A stretch of 57,466 bases of DNA from Acanthamoeba lenticulata (taxonomy: Eukaryota > Discosea > Longamoebia > Acanthamoebidae), in assembly GCA_002179805.1 (NCBI GenBank), contig NAVB01001387.1, forward strand, positions 1 to 57,466, read 5' to 3'. The stretch's first letter is position 1. Every line of letters begins with the position of its first letter. Shown in pieces: positions 1-10,928 of this stretch. A program made the translations under genes and the position numbers. The notes beneath the pieces were generated by a model. The model searched no databases. It saw only the letters and a list, made by a program, of their open reading frames with translations, and was not told where the DNA came from.

Positions 1-1384
1 ACCCATGAGTTCGGTGATCTGCTGCTGAAGCTCACGGCTGAATGCTTGGGTCGAGCTGTGTTGGAGTTTAATTTATTAATTATTAATTTAGTATAGTTTT
101 AATTTTAAAAAAAAAAACAACAAAAAGATTGGCCGATCGCCGTACCTGGGCTGTTCATGCTTGCTGATTTCAGCCTCGGCCCTGATGACGATTTCCTCCT
201 TCAGGCCGGCTAAAGAAGCCATCAAAGCGTTAGCACCAGCCGGCTTTACTCAGCTCAAACCAAGCATGGGACGTACGTCGCGAAGACAGGCCGATGACAC
301 TGCCCGCGTGGCCTCCTCGAGGAGGCAGAGGACGTGACCTGATGGACATCACATCGTGCACATCATCATCATTATCATCATCAGAAAAAGGCCGGGGGAC
401 AAACACAACGTGGTTTTGCGTACCGGCTCTCGCTGCTGCCGAGATGCGTCTGCCTCTTGTCGTTAATGGGCGAGGAGGACGTCCCTCGAGCTGCTGTGCG
501 TTGCGTGTGACACATGTGAGTAGGCTGAGCTTGGCCAAGCCAGTGGAAGAAAACAAAAGACAAAAGAAACCACCTGAGAGGCTGCCCGAGTACTGCCGCT
601 GGCCCGACAGGTTCAAGGCCGTGCCGCTGCCGGTCGACGCGAGCGCGCCCCCGCTGCTGCTCAACGCGAGCTGGCCGGCGCTGGCGCTGCTCGCGTGCGC
701 ACTGGACCCCGAAGCCAGCGAGGAGTTGCCCAGGCCGCGCGTCGGCGACGACGGCCGGATGCTGGAGCCGCTGTTCTTGGCGGCTGCCGTCTCCCAGGCG
801 CCGCGGGTCGAGGGCCGATCGTAAATGGTGCGCTCCATGATGGGCGACTGGGGCGTTGTGGCCTGCGTGGGCGCGGCGTCGCTCGATCGCGTCGCGTCCC
901 ACGAGGAGGAGAGCGGGACCGAGGGCGGCAGGGGCGACAGGGTGGCGGCGGCGGCGGCCGGCGCCTCGCGCTTGGCCTCCTGGAACTGCAGGAAGCGCTG
1001 CTTGAGGAGGGACAAGATCTCGTTCTTCTTGGCCAGCTGCTCGTCCTTTTCGGCCAGCTGATGCTGGAGCTGCGTGATGGCTTTCACGGCCTGCGTCCAG
1101 CGGTGTAATACGTGAGTGAGGCAGGCGCAAGGGACCTACGCGAGAGGTGAGGACGGCACCATGTCCTTGATCCTGTCCAGTTCCTCCTGCTTCTTCTTGC
1201 ACTGTGCTTCCTTCTCGATCGCCTCGCGCTGATAGTTGTAGGCCTTGGCCCGCCAGTCCTTTACCTCCTCGAGGAGGATGCGCGTCTGCTCCTTCGTTTG
1301 CTCGGCTAGCTTGCGCCGCAGGTCCCGCTCGGTTTTGAGCTTGCTCAAGATCCAGGGTGGACAGCTCTCCAAGTCGGCTTTCAT
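1..1384 (-). CDS. Coiled-coil protein, 3' end cut by window edge
   Basis: Function not recognised. Exons in reading order: 1384-1160, 1090-574, 490-424, 338-277, 209-146, 55-1; phases agree at every junction. The first exon and the start of the second encode a long charged helix (KTERDLRRKLAEQ, then KEAQCKKKQEELDRIKDM and QLAEKDEQLAKKNEIL) typical of a coiled coil. A Ser/Ala/Pro-rich, probably disordered stretch of about 150 residues follows. Short helical coiled-coil exons then resume (LKEEIV, FSRELQQQITELM) up to the edge. The start at 1384 is the first in-frame ATG in the clearly coding frame; coding could extend upstream through an acceptor near 1436. A scaffold or cytoskeletal role would fit, but nothing in the sequence proves it. 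Confidence 0.6.
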
Positions 1385-2110
1385 CTGAGCCGCGTCGGTC
1401 GGCGTAGTTGGCAAAACCCGACGGGGCTCAGCAGCCACTAAGGACGACCGTGTCAGTCTCGCCAAGCAAAACCGTTGCGTAATAATTATTACACAAAAAA
1501 ATGAATAATTTTTAAAAAGATGAATTTTCATGAAGCCAAGTGCAACCCGCAAGTCCAACACCAACAAGGTGTTCTCCACTTTGGTCGGATTTAATCGCCA
1601 TAAGAGTAAAATCAAAGAGTACGCAGGTGGGGGGGGGAGAACGAAAACGAACCCTCCGCGTAGCCGTCGTGGTGCATGCCGCGTTCTTTCTTTTCTTGCT
1701 CCAGTAAGGTCAATAAGAAAAACGTCACCACAAGGGTCCGCTTGGAGTGCTCTGGAGGGAAGGGCAACGCAACGATGCAATTTTGCCCCAAGAACGCAAA
1801 CGCCCAAGACCGGTTTACGATGTGCTTTGGAGCTCAGGTATTGGCTCCAGCATCTGCCAATTACCGTATTGGCTGTCGGCACGTATACCAAGCATTCCTG
1901 CGAAGCAAAACAGGTGTTCTGCCGTTCGAAGCGGGCGGCGTCCGCGACTTTTCTTGTGGTAGGTTTCAGGCGAAGGGGCAATGGTGCCAGATTGGTGCGG
2001 CGCACCCCATTCCCAGTCAGAATGACTTCTTGGCTTGACGCACCAGACAGCACCATAACCAAGTTCCTCTCTTGAGCTACGCAAACATCCTCTACTCCAC
2101 CACCGTCTGC
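1385..2110. other. Gap between two divergent genes; no gene assigned
   Basis: Open frames exist on both strands here, but none shows a recognisable domain. It holds the AT-rich stretch around 1470-1520 and the likely 5' flanks of the coiled-coil gene (-) and the membrane-protein gene (+). An upstream exon of the coiled-coil gene may lie here. Confidence 0.4.
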
Positions 2111-2875
2111 ATGCGCTCGACCACGCTCCTGCTGCTGATCCTCGTAGCGCTCATCCTACATTCTTGCTCTGCGACTGCTGCTTCATCCCCGCATGACGAT
2201 ACTATCATCTTGCGAACCCTCGTAGACCCGTCTGCTGACTTTGCGATGCAAGCTCTGCACAACCTCGAACGGCATGGCCGAGGATGGAAGCTCACCGACT
2301 TGTGGACACCCTTGGGGTCAGGAGAGGGCGACGACAGCTTGACCCACGAGGACCACGGTGCCAGGCGAGGCAACCTTCTCAGCAAAGAGAGGCTCGCGGA
2401 CTTCCTAGCAGGCGCTGTGCTAGGAGTGGCGGTCATGCTTGTGGCGTTTGCTGTTGGCGTTGCTTGCCGCGCCTTCGTGCGCAGCCGACGCCGCTCTGGG
2501 CGACGATTCAGAGCGCGCCTTCATCCAGTCAGGCCAGATCAGGGGAGCTCGGTGGAGACTGAAGGCCTGCCAGATCTCAGCTATTCAGACGGCAAACGGG
2601 AACGGCTACAACGATTGAAGGACGAGTCGAGGACCAATTGCGCTACGTCCAACAACCGCTGCGCGCAACGTGACGAAGCCCAGAAGCAACCGCTGTGCAT
2701 ACAGGAGAAAGGAACCGAGAGCAGCAGGTCGTGGCTGTTCCTGGGAAAGTGGCTGCCTCTCCGGGCGTCCTGCCCCTCCTCAGACGACGCGCTCATTGTA
2801 ACACATCTGAATCCTACCACTACTTCTCCACCTTGGAAGAGACGAGCTGCAGCTGGCCTCGACGCTTCGGTCTAA
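2111..2875 (+). CDS. Single-exon type I membrane protein, family unknown
   Basis: A 254-residue protein with no intron. It starts at ATG 2111; the frame is open further upstream, but this methionine begins a clean signal peptide (MRSTTLLLLILVALILHSC). About 85 residues of soluble sequence follow, then one hydrophobic helix at roughly residues 108-130 (AGAVLGVAVMLVAFAVGVAC). An Arg-rich stop-transfer segment (RSRRRSGRRFRARL) and a polar tail of about 115 residues come next. The predicted topology is lumenal N-domain, single span, cytosolic tail. No known domain is visible, so receptor or adhesion roles are only guesses. Lack of introns is unusual beside its neighbours. Confidence 0.6.
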   Translation: MRSTTLLLLILVALILHSCSATAASSPHDDTIILRTLVDPSADFAMQALHNLERHGRGWKLTDLWTPLGSGEGDDSLTHEDHGARRGNLLSKERLADFLAGAVLGVAVMLVAFAVGVACRAFVRSRRRSGRRFRARLHPVRPDQGSSVETEGLPDLSYSDGKRERLQRLKDESRTNCATSNNRCAQRDEAQKQPLCIQEKGTESSRSWLFLGKWLPLRASCPSSDDALIVTHLNPTTTSPPWKRRAAAGLDASV

Positions 2876-3138
2876 CATTCATGGACGTGGATGTTGCCAA
2901 CCTTTGATGTCCTCCACCTATGTTTAATCTCGCCTATGCGATACAATGCACATACTTCTCGTTTTCAGCTCTTGGGTAAACATCCAGGTGGGACTTAAAT
3001 CACCCAGTGGGCACTCGCACCGCTATGTGCCCAGTTATTGGGCGGAATTAAATGGCCGATTTATTGCAGCAAAATTCGGGTGCTGGTCACCTCCGGTTTC
3101 ATTCTCTCCCGTCCTCGCCTCTCTGACACTGCCCTCAC

Positions 3139-6010
3139 ATGCACATAGCCGAGACGCCCAAGTGGATGGTAGCCGCCGTGCTTGGGGCACTGGCGGCGCT
3201 CGCCATCTTCGTCTTCTTCACTATCTTCATCATTCTCCTCCTCACCGTGACCATCCCTGCGGTGGATGACTGCCATGACAACACCATCTACACCAGCAAC
3301 ACTTGCTCGACTCGTTCGGGCCTTTGGTCGACTTCGCAGCAGACCATCTTCGCCGGCCTCTCTGCTGAAGAGTTCAGAAACGTGACCGCGTGGCTACTGG
3401 CCCAGTCCAGCCTGAACCTGACCGCCCTCGAAGAAGCCACCCTCCAAGACAACTACATCTTCTACATGAAGGCGATGCCGCCGAACAAGGCTGAAGCCCT
3501 CGACTACCTTGACCACGGCGGACCCAAGCCCCAACGCTACGCGCACGTCGTCCTCCACCTCTGCTGGGAGCAGAAGGTCCAGGAGTACAAGGTCCCTTTG
3601 CACGGCCACGTTGTTGTCACGGACAAGTTCTCGGTCACAACTAAAGTTCTTTTCATCTTGCAGGTGGGGCCGATTCCCACCTCGGCAAGCACGACGGCCG
3701 AGCGCTGGGACACGCAAACGTACAAGGGCGTAGCTGAGCTGCCCTTCAACGGGCGCATCCGGACACCATCGAGTATGACGCGATCGACGCCGCCGTGCTG
3801 GCGCCCATGGCCTCTGAACTGGAAGCCATCTTCTTGGAGAGCTACAACGCCAGCTACACCGACTGCAACACGGGTGCGTGTGTCCTTCATTCCTCTTTGG
3901 CAATTAGTGGAGTTTTGATTTATGCGGAGTTTGAGCTGTACCAAATCGAGGTTTTCTGATTTAGTTGCGGACTTTTTTGTGCCAAACTGCGTGGACTCTG
4001 GTGTGCAGGAGTGTGTCTGACCTACACGGACTCGGCGCCACGCAGCACGGAGACGACCCCCGACACGCGCCAGACATGGTTCTTCTGGGTCTACAGCGTC
4101 GACGGCCTCTGGGTCCAGGTAACTGCCGCCATGAAATGGGTGGGTCTACAGCTGACCGAGCTTCTGGTGCATGAACTATGAATGCATGAAGGCGGTGGGC
4201 TTTGAAACGCTGGTGGAGCACAACAGCATCGACCCGAACGACTTCAAGCTGCTCATGATCGTGTACAACGGCCAAAACTTCTCGAGCGTGGCCAGCTTCA
4301 AGCAGGCCTACGAAGCCGGCACCATCAACAAGATCCGCATGACGGTCGACCCCATCTGGGCCGGCTTCTCCAGGCAGGGCGACCCTCTCCCGGGCGACGA
4401 CATCCCGGGCTCGAGGCTCATCGAGCCGCGGGGCAATCGCTACAACGTGAGCGGCAACCACGTCGAGTACATGAGCTGGCAGTTTGACTGGAGCATCGAC
4501 CCCTTGCCGGGCATTGCACTGTGGGACATCCGCTTCAAGGGCGAGCGCATCGTCTACGAGATGGGCACCCAGGAGGTCTTTGTGCCCTATTCCGGCCGCA
4601 ATCCGTCCCAGGTCAACTCGGTCTACATGGACACGGCCTGGGGCTTTGGCGCTAGCGCCTTCCCGCTCAAGACCGGCATCGACTGTCCCGAGACGGCCAC
4701 CTTTCTGGACGTGGTGCAGATGTACAACATCGGGGAGCCGCAGGTGCACAAGGGCGCCATCTGTGTGTTTGAGAAGGACGTCGCGCGGCCCATGAACCGG
4801 CACTTTGACGTCGGCGGTACGCCAACAGCCCTCCTCCACCCTTGCCTGGCCGCAAACTCACTTACTCTGTGCCTTGGCGCCAGATCCCTACAACTTCTAC
4901 GCCGGCACTCCTGGGCATGTGCTCGTCTTCCGCCACGCAGTCACCGACTACAACTATGACTATGTCCTGGTAAAGATCATAATTCCTCAAACGTTGTTTA
5001 CTTGTAACGAACCAGCTTGTGCGCCAACAACAGGACTACGAGTTCTATCCGACTGGCGCCATCCAGGCTGTGGTGGCCGCCACGGGCTACCTGCAAGGAA
5101 CATACTGGCTTGAAGAGGACGAGCAATACGGAACCCACAGGTGATCGTCTTCTTGCCCCTCCCCCCGCTTCGTTCTTTTGTTGATCACTCTTGCACGGAT
5201 TGGCGGGATCACACCAACAGGGTGGGACCGAATGGCGCGGGCACACTGCACCAGCACATCTTCTCGTACAAGATCGACATCGATGTGTTGGGCACGGCCA
5301 ACACCCTGCGGGTCACCTCGTTCAACCTGACCGAGTACAACGCGCCGTGGTTTGACGTTCCCAAAAAGCGGCCGGTGCCGGTACAAACCTACGTCACCAA
5401 CGAGGACAAATCCACCTTCACCCCGAGCTACGACAACCCGCTCATGTTCGTCTTCACCAACAACCACAGCAAGAACGAGTACGTCATTGTCCACCACCCC
5501 TTTCGCGATTGCAACGACGGCCGTCCTGACTCGTGGGCTTTTCATCAGGTGGGGCATGGAGAGGGGCTATCGCTTCCACACCACGTCCTGGGTGAAGAAC
5601 CTCTACGCCGACATTGGCACCTTCCCGGAGGCCATTTCATGGACCAAGTACGGCATGGCTGTCGTCAAGCACCAGGAAGACGAGCCCACGGTCAACAACG
5701 TCTACGCTCAGGCTCGCGCCTTTGACACCGACATCTCCAGCATGAGGTTCGGACGTCATGAAGACGAAGCTGGTTGATGATGACGACCGTGACGGTCACG
5801 TCGTCCAACCACGCCAACTTCTGGCTGGCGCCCTACAACTACTTCTCGCGCGACTCCTCGAGCGCCCTGCGCGAGACCGTCATCTTGCGGCCGGACCCCA
5901 GCACAGGTGCTGCCGTGCAGGACCCCGACCCGCTGTACGTGGGGCCTGCGGCCGACTGCACCTACACCACGGCCACGACCGCCTACGTGGGCCCCGCAAC
6001 GGCGGCCTGA
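3139..6010 (+). CDS. Copper amine oxidase, membrane-anchored, with two apparent coding breaks
   Basis: Primary-amine oxidase family: oxidative deamination of primary amines to aldehyde, H2O2 and NH3 with Cu(II) and topaquinone. Exons: 3139-3591, 3664-3873, 4009-4118, 4192-4816, 4884-4969, 5034-5140, 5221-5478, 5549-about 5750, then a segment in another frame to the stop at 6008-6010. An uncleaved hydrophobic helix at residues 10-37 gives a signal anchor, as in vertebrate AOC3. Landmarks: the Asp in YMDTAWGFG (position of the catalytic base); GIDCPETATF; TDYNYDY carrying the topaquinone Tyr (codon 4955-4957); and the Cu ligand pair LHQHIFSY (His codons 5249 and 5255). Two anomalies stand out: a one-base shift near 3760, and loss of frame plus about 20 expected residues near 5745-5775, where the third Cu His should be. 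Either a decaying gene or assembly errors would explain this. Confidence 0.85.
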
Positions 6011-6181
6011 TGCCTCCAGCCGTATGTGAAAACAATGTTGTAAGAAGAAGAAGAAGAACTGTGTACCACAACCTGTGGAATACCCTTTCTGGTTTCTGGC
6101 TTGGGCGTTTATGTGTTTGTGTGTTGGAACGATAGAAGAAGAAGAAAAACGCGATGAGGGAGAGTCCACCAGCCGCGGCCG

Positions 6182-6986
6182 TTACGAGAACAGCTTTTTG
6201 GAGTGGATGAGCTGCAGAAACTCTTGTCGCGTCTTCACGTCATCCCTGAGTGTGCGTGTGGGCAGTGGTGTTGGCGTTGGCACATGAAACAAACGAGCCT
6301 CAGGGGAGGAAGTAGAAGAGGCTGTACCGAAACACGCCCACCATGCAACTGGTAATGGTGCTGGACCCCGGCTTCTGCGCGCCTCGCATACACATGCACA
6401 TGTGCCTGCGCGTATTCACGGTGAGAGGCCATACACATGGCAGCGCAAAGACACACGCAAGACGAGGGCGAGAAGGCGGAGACACGCACGTGGCCTCGAT
6501 GACGACGCCGACGCCCTGCGGCTGCAGGACGTCCATGATGGCGTTGCCAATCTGCTGGGTGAGGCGCTCTTGGATCTGAAGCCGTCGGGAGAACATCTCG
6601 GAGACGCGGGCCAGCTTGCTGAGGCCGAGCACCTTCTTGTTGGGAATGTAGCCGATGTGGACCTTGCCGTAGAAGGGGATCATGTGGTGCTCGCAGAGGG
6701 AAAAGAGGTCGATGTCGCGCACGATGACCATGTCCTCGTGGTTCTCCTCGAACACGGCTCCGCCCACGATCTCCTCCAGACTCTCGTGGTAGCCCTTGGT
6801 GAAGAATTGAAGAGCCTTGGCCATGCGCAGCGGTGTTTTGACGAGGCCCTCCCGTGCCGGGTCCTCACCCACACACTCGATCAACGTGCGCACAGCATCG
6901 GTCATCTTGTTCATCGTCTCCTCGGGACTACTCTTGGCCTGTGCTACGCCGTCATTTTTCGTGTTCGTTGTTGTGGCGCCTTCCAT
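6182..6986 (-). CDS. GCH1: GTP cyclohydrolase I
   Basis: Converts GTP to 7,8-dihydroneopterin triphosphate, the first step to tetrahydrobiopterin and folate; a homodecamer in known members. Exons 6986-6490, 6405-6328 and 6245-6182 give 212 residues, a little short of the human enzyme because the N-terminal tail is short. Family signatures: [18 protein letters not shown] near the start; the zinc Cys and first His in [28 protein letters not shown]; the second zinc Cys in HMCMCMRG; and the C-terminal EFLQLI motif. The second intron follows VGVFR, which restores the expected C-terminus in place of a run-on tail. It converges on the amine oxidase gene 171 bases away. Confidence 0.96.
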
Positions 6987-7286
6987 CGATGTTCTTTATC
7001 GATTCCAAATTCTGCCGGCGTGCATCAGTTCTGTGCATTTGCATCAATTACACGCACATTTGCAAGATACGGTACCGAGTTGAGCTGATTTGCCAGCGGC
7101 CTGGAGAATCGGGGTAAGGATGAGGAAGAGCTGCAGGCGGCGGACGCGACAAGGATGACAACAGCCCGTCGCGCCGGCGCGGGGTAAGACAAGGAAAATG
7201 TTTGGGAAACTCACCGGCCTTTAAAAACAATTATTGTAAAGAATTTTATGTTTGGTTTTCTTGGTACACGAGCTGCGCAAGGAAGA
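6987..7286. other. 5' flank of GTP cyclohydrolase gene
   Basis: About 300 bases between the start codon of the cyclohydrolase gene and the stop codon of the next gene on the same strand. No coding potential or recognised site was seen; it must hold the promoter of the former and the 3' UTR of the latter. Confidence 0.4.
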
Positions 7287-10200
7287 CTACTGCTGGTGGC
7301 ACTTGACGCTCTCGGCGTCGTTTTTGTCGTCCTCCTCGCTGCGCCGTCGCTTCTCCTCCTTGCGCCGGGCCCGAGCCTCGTCGTCTCCGTTTCGGTGGTG
7401 GTGGTGGCGGTGGTGACGGCGGTGGTGCGACTGGCCTCCATGGCGAGCCTCCTCGGCGGCGGCCGCCGTCGACCCGGCCCCGCTCGGCCTGGCGGGGGCC
7501 TTGGTCGCGAACACGGGCACCACGCTCCGCCCGGAGATGACCGCCTCGATGGGCTCCCGCGGCTGCAGCAGCGCCAAGTCCTCCACCACACGCGCAAAGA
7601 TCTGCGTAGAGAAGGGGGAGGAAGGCGTTAATCGAGCTGGTCGCGACGTGTGACGGGCCAGCGGCGCACACGTACGCGCTTCTTCTCTTCCGATTTGGCG
7701 ATGTCGTCTTGCGTGGGGAAGACCACGTTGAAGATGATGTGCAGGTCACCCGCCTTGGGGCGCGGGGCCATGCTGTAGGCAGGGTGCTTGGCAAGCGCCG
7801 GGATGCCCTCGCCCTAAGTGTCATTCACGATGAGCGCACTAGTTCATGCTCCATCGGCGGGAGCCAAAGCAACATACCCGAATGACGACCATGTCGCCTG
7901 TCTTGATGATGCCGGCCTGGGAGCCGTACTCGTGCGGCCGCACGAGGAGGACGCGGTTGTCCATGTGGACGATGGGGAAGGCCGCGCCCGTGAGCGCTTC
8001 GTGGAGGGTGAGGTGCTGCGTGTAGAGCAGGTCGTTCGACGTTCCGATCCGCTGGAAGGGCTTCCCGTCCTCCTTTTTCTCGGCGATGATGAAAATGACG
8101 TCGCCCGCTCGGCTGCCCGGCTGTTTGTGATTAAACACACACAAACAGAGAGAAAAAGGTCTAAGCACGATGACCAGGACGAGGACGACGAGGACACGGA
8201 CGCGGGCAGGCCACGGACCTTGGCATCTGACATGCCGGGGAACACGATGCGCTGCCCCAGGCTCATGCCGCGCTCGATCTTGACCTCGAGGATCTCGGGT
8301 CGGTAGATCACCGCACGGCCGGCGCACTGCGGACATCTGTCAATTGCAACCGGACAACAACAACAACACACGAGACGCGGGCCTGTTAGCCTTGGCATGT
8401 CGTGGTGCAACCTTGTCATCTCGTGCGAAGGAATGCATTATACCGGTCGCAGGCCTTCAGCGTGTAGCCGCGTGTGTTGCACCGGTGGCACGGCGTCACC
8501 AGTTGCGAGAACAGGGGCGGTATGATCTTCGTCGTCCTGTTGTGTTGCGGAAATACAGTCAGCAATTCTGCTAAAGAAGAGGCGTAGGTGAGGCATCCAG
8601 TCGTACGTCTTGGTGCCGATGCCGTTGCAGTCGGTGCACTCCTCGGCCGCGCCCTCGGTCATTCCCCCGGCACTGGTGTGCGCCATGGCGACCGGGTCAG
8701 ATAATCGATCCGAGAGGCCCATGTGCGGCTGGCTTTGGGACGTGAAGGGAGGGCCGTACCCGCCACACATGGTGCACACCACATGGCGCGTGATTCTCAT
8801 CTTCCTCACGCGGCCGTTGTAGAGTTCTTCGAGCGTACAGGGCAGGGAGTGGACGAGATCCTCCTCCTTGGGTAGCAGGTTCAGCAGCTTCTTCTCGTAC
8901 TTTTTCTATTAATAGTTGACATGTGTACATCAAAATTAGATCAGCCAATAAAACCGGGTATCTCCGGAGTTCATCAAAAATAAAAACGCCCGTCATTCGA
9001 CAAAAAAACGCGAGATGAAGAGGAAAAAAATCACAAAAATAATGCAACAACAGACGCCTGAGCGTACCTTGGCGAAGTAGAGGGTCTTCCACCGTCCGTG
9101 GACCTTGACGGGCGGCTGAGCCAAGACCACCTGCTTACGCGCCGGCGGCTTGGCTGCAGAATCGGTGGAGAGGCGACAAGTCAGAAAAAAGCTCAAGTCT
9201 CTTTGAGATCATCTGCGCCGCCTGGTACGTACCAGGCTCCACGGGCCGCTTGGCATCGCCCAGGAACTGCCGGAACAGGTCAGTCTCGGCCGCCCGGGGC
9301 TTGGGCGCTTCGGGACGAGGGGTCGAAAGCACGCCGGCGAGGTGGGGACTGACCGTCACCACAATCTCGTCGTCGTCCGATTCCATCGACGCCAATGGCG
9401 GGGTGGAGGCGCCAAAGGCCTCCGAGCTCAAGGGTTGTTCGGCCGAGAGCCGTCCACGCTTTTCTTTGGCCTTGTCGGCGGTGCGCACCACCTCTTCGAC
9501 CTTGCGCTTGCGCGTGCCGTTTGCGGCAAGCGGCGAAGAAGACGTGCGCGGATGGGGCACGGCAAAGGTGTGCTTGATCTGCTGCTGCTTTTTGCCATCG
9601 TCGGGGCCGTCGGTGCCTGCAGCGTCGCCAGGATCTGTTGACGGTGCGGCGGGCATGTGTATGCGCCCGGCCGTGGACAGCACGCTCGTTTCCCACGGCC
9701 ACGCTGCTCGGTAGTGTTCCTTCCACAGCATGTCTGATGGAGGACCACGTCACAAGTGATCGCGAGACATGAGGATCCCCATTTTAGTCAAACCAACGAC
9801 GGTCGGATCGGTGTCAAGGCACGCAGCACTTTTTGAAAGACACAAAATGTGTTGAGGTGTTTGGGAGAGACACAAGAGGTGCCGAAGCGGACAAAGCAAC
9901 GCACGCAACCAAGCGTGGAATGCCGCGGTTGGTTGAAAATGAAAAAAACCCGACGAAACTGGCGTAGAGAGAGAAAGGGGGAGGAGGAAGGCCTGAGAAA
10001 GGAGAGGAGGCGCGTACTGTCGCTGGCAAGGCGCTGCCACTCGGAGCAAACAAGACCCACGGTGCAAAGTTCTTGAGGGGGCAGGAAGGCAAAAATCTTG
10101 ATCCACATCTCGTCGCTCATTAAACCGGTAGAATGGTGCTGTGGTGGCGGGGAGGATAAAGGGGAGCGGCTGTGGTAGTGGGAAGATCCTGGAGCCTGGG

Positions 10201-10297
10201 TGGAGGAAGAGGTAGTAGTGGTGGAGGTTGACGACAAAGCAAAATCAGAGGCAGGCGCCTCCTCTGCGTCGTTGCTGAGTAATTTGTGAATCTCCAT
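7287..10297 (-). CDS. F-box protein fused to DnaJ zinc-finger and C-terminal client-binding domains, no J domain
   Basis: Ten exons, 10297-10018, 9733-9233, 9153-9068, 8905-8760, 8672-8607, 8536-8444, 8336-8219, 8120-7878, 7813-7676, 7601-7287, join in phase to 661 residues. After a Ser/Thr-rich leader comes an F-box at about 60-100 (MSDEMWIKIFAFLPPQELCT ... CSEWQRLASD ... MLWKEHYRAAWP). A low-complexity linker leads to RWKTLYFAK and then directly into type-I Hsp40 sequence. This starts at LVHSLPCTLEELYNG and carries four zinc-finger repeats (CTMCGGAG at 333, CTDCNGIG, CHRCNTRG, CPQCAGRA). The C-terminal domains follow (ILEVKIERGM, DVIFIIAEK, GEGIPALAK, DLHIIFNVVFP). A His-rich tail ends in CHQQ, a possible prenylation box. 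No HPD-containing J domain is present. Inference: an SCF adaptor that takes misfolded clients through the Hsp40 half. The start at 10297 is the first ATG before the F-box. Confidence 0.82.
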
Positions 10298-10928
10298 CTC
10301 TTCGACCACGTGCGGAGCACTCGGCCTCGAAGAGTGCCTGTGCAAGGGCCCTTGTACTCGCTTTCTCTCTTGATCGGCAAGAGTGGCGGCAGCAGGTAGC
10401 GATCAGAAAACACAAATTCTTAAGGTGAGACAGTAACAATCTCGCTAGCTGCGGTTGGGTGAATCAAATCAAGCTCGAGCGCGGAAGGAGGCAGAGAAAC
10501 AAGAAAGCGAAGCGGACGAAGAGGAGGCTGCAGGCGAAGGATCCACAACTAACTGCGGCGCGCGAGGCAGGGCAAGCTGTTGGTGTTGTTTGGGGCGCGG
10601 ATAAGAGAAAATGGCCGCATTATTTTCCTTGCCGTGAGCCCTGTTGGTGGGGGGGCCAGGGACGTTCACGATACGCTCTTCCATTCGATTCCTCCGCACA
10701 ACAAAAACATTCCCGTTGGCGCGAGACCGCCCGCGGGCCCCGTCGCCACTTCAGATTGGTCCAGACTTTCCGCGGACCGAGGCCAAAAATGGCTGTTGCC
10801 GGCGCAACCGAAATCGCCGAGCTTCCTGACAGACGTTTTGTTCCGTGCGTGGAAAGGGAGAAGTAATCATCATTGGCCACTGCCGGGCGGAGTCGTCTAG
10901 GTGCAGAGAGCGCGTCGGCGCGGGTTGG
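10298..10928. other. Gap between two minus-strand genes; nothing recognised
   Basis: About 630 bases: 5' flank of the F-box-DnaJ gene plus 3' flank of the giant gene. A 135-codon plus-strand frame (10459-10866) has biased, Arg-rich composition and no domain, so no gene is called. Confidence 0.4.

Noticed and set aside
294..824. 176-codon plus-strand frame
   Set aside because: Antisense to exons of the coiled-coil gene that join in phase on the minus strand.
1530..2075. 181-codon plus-strand frame near the left end
   Set aside because: No start context, domain or splice support, and a competing minus-strand frame overlaps it; left unassigned.
10459..10866. 135-codon plus-strand frame between two minus-strand genes
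   Set aside because: Arg/Lys-rich, no domain, no codon pattern like the true exons, and explained by GC-rich intergenic sequence.
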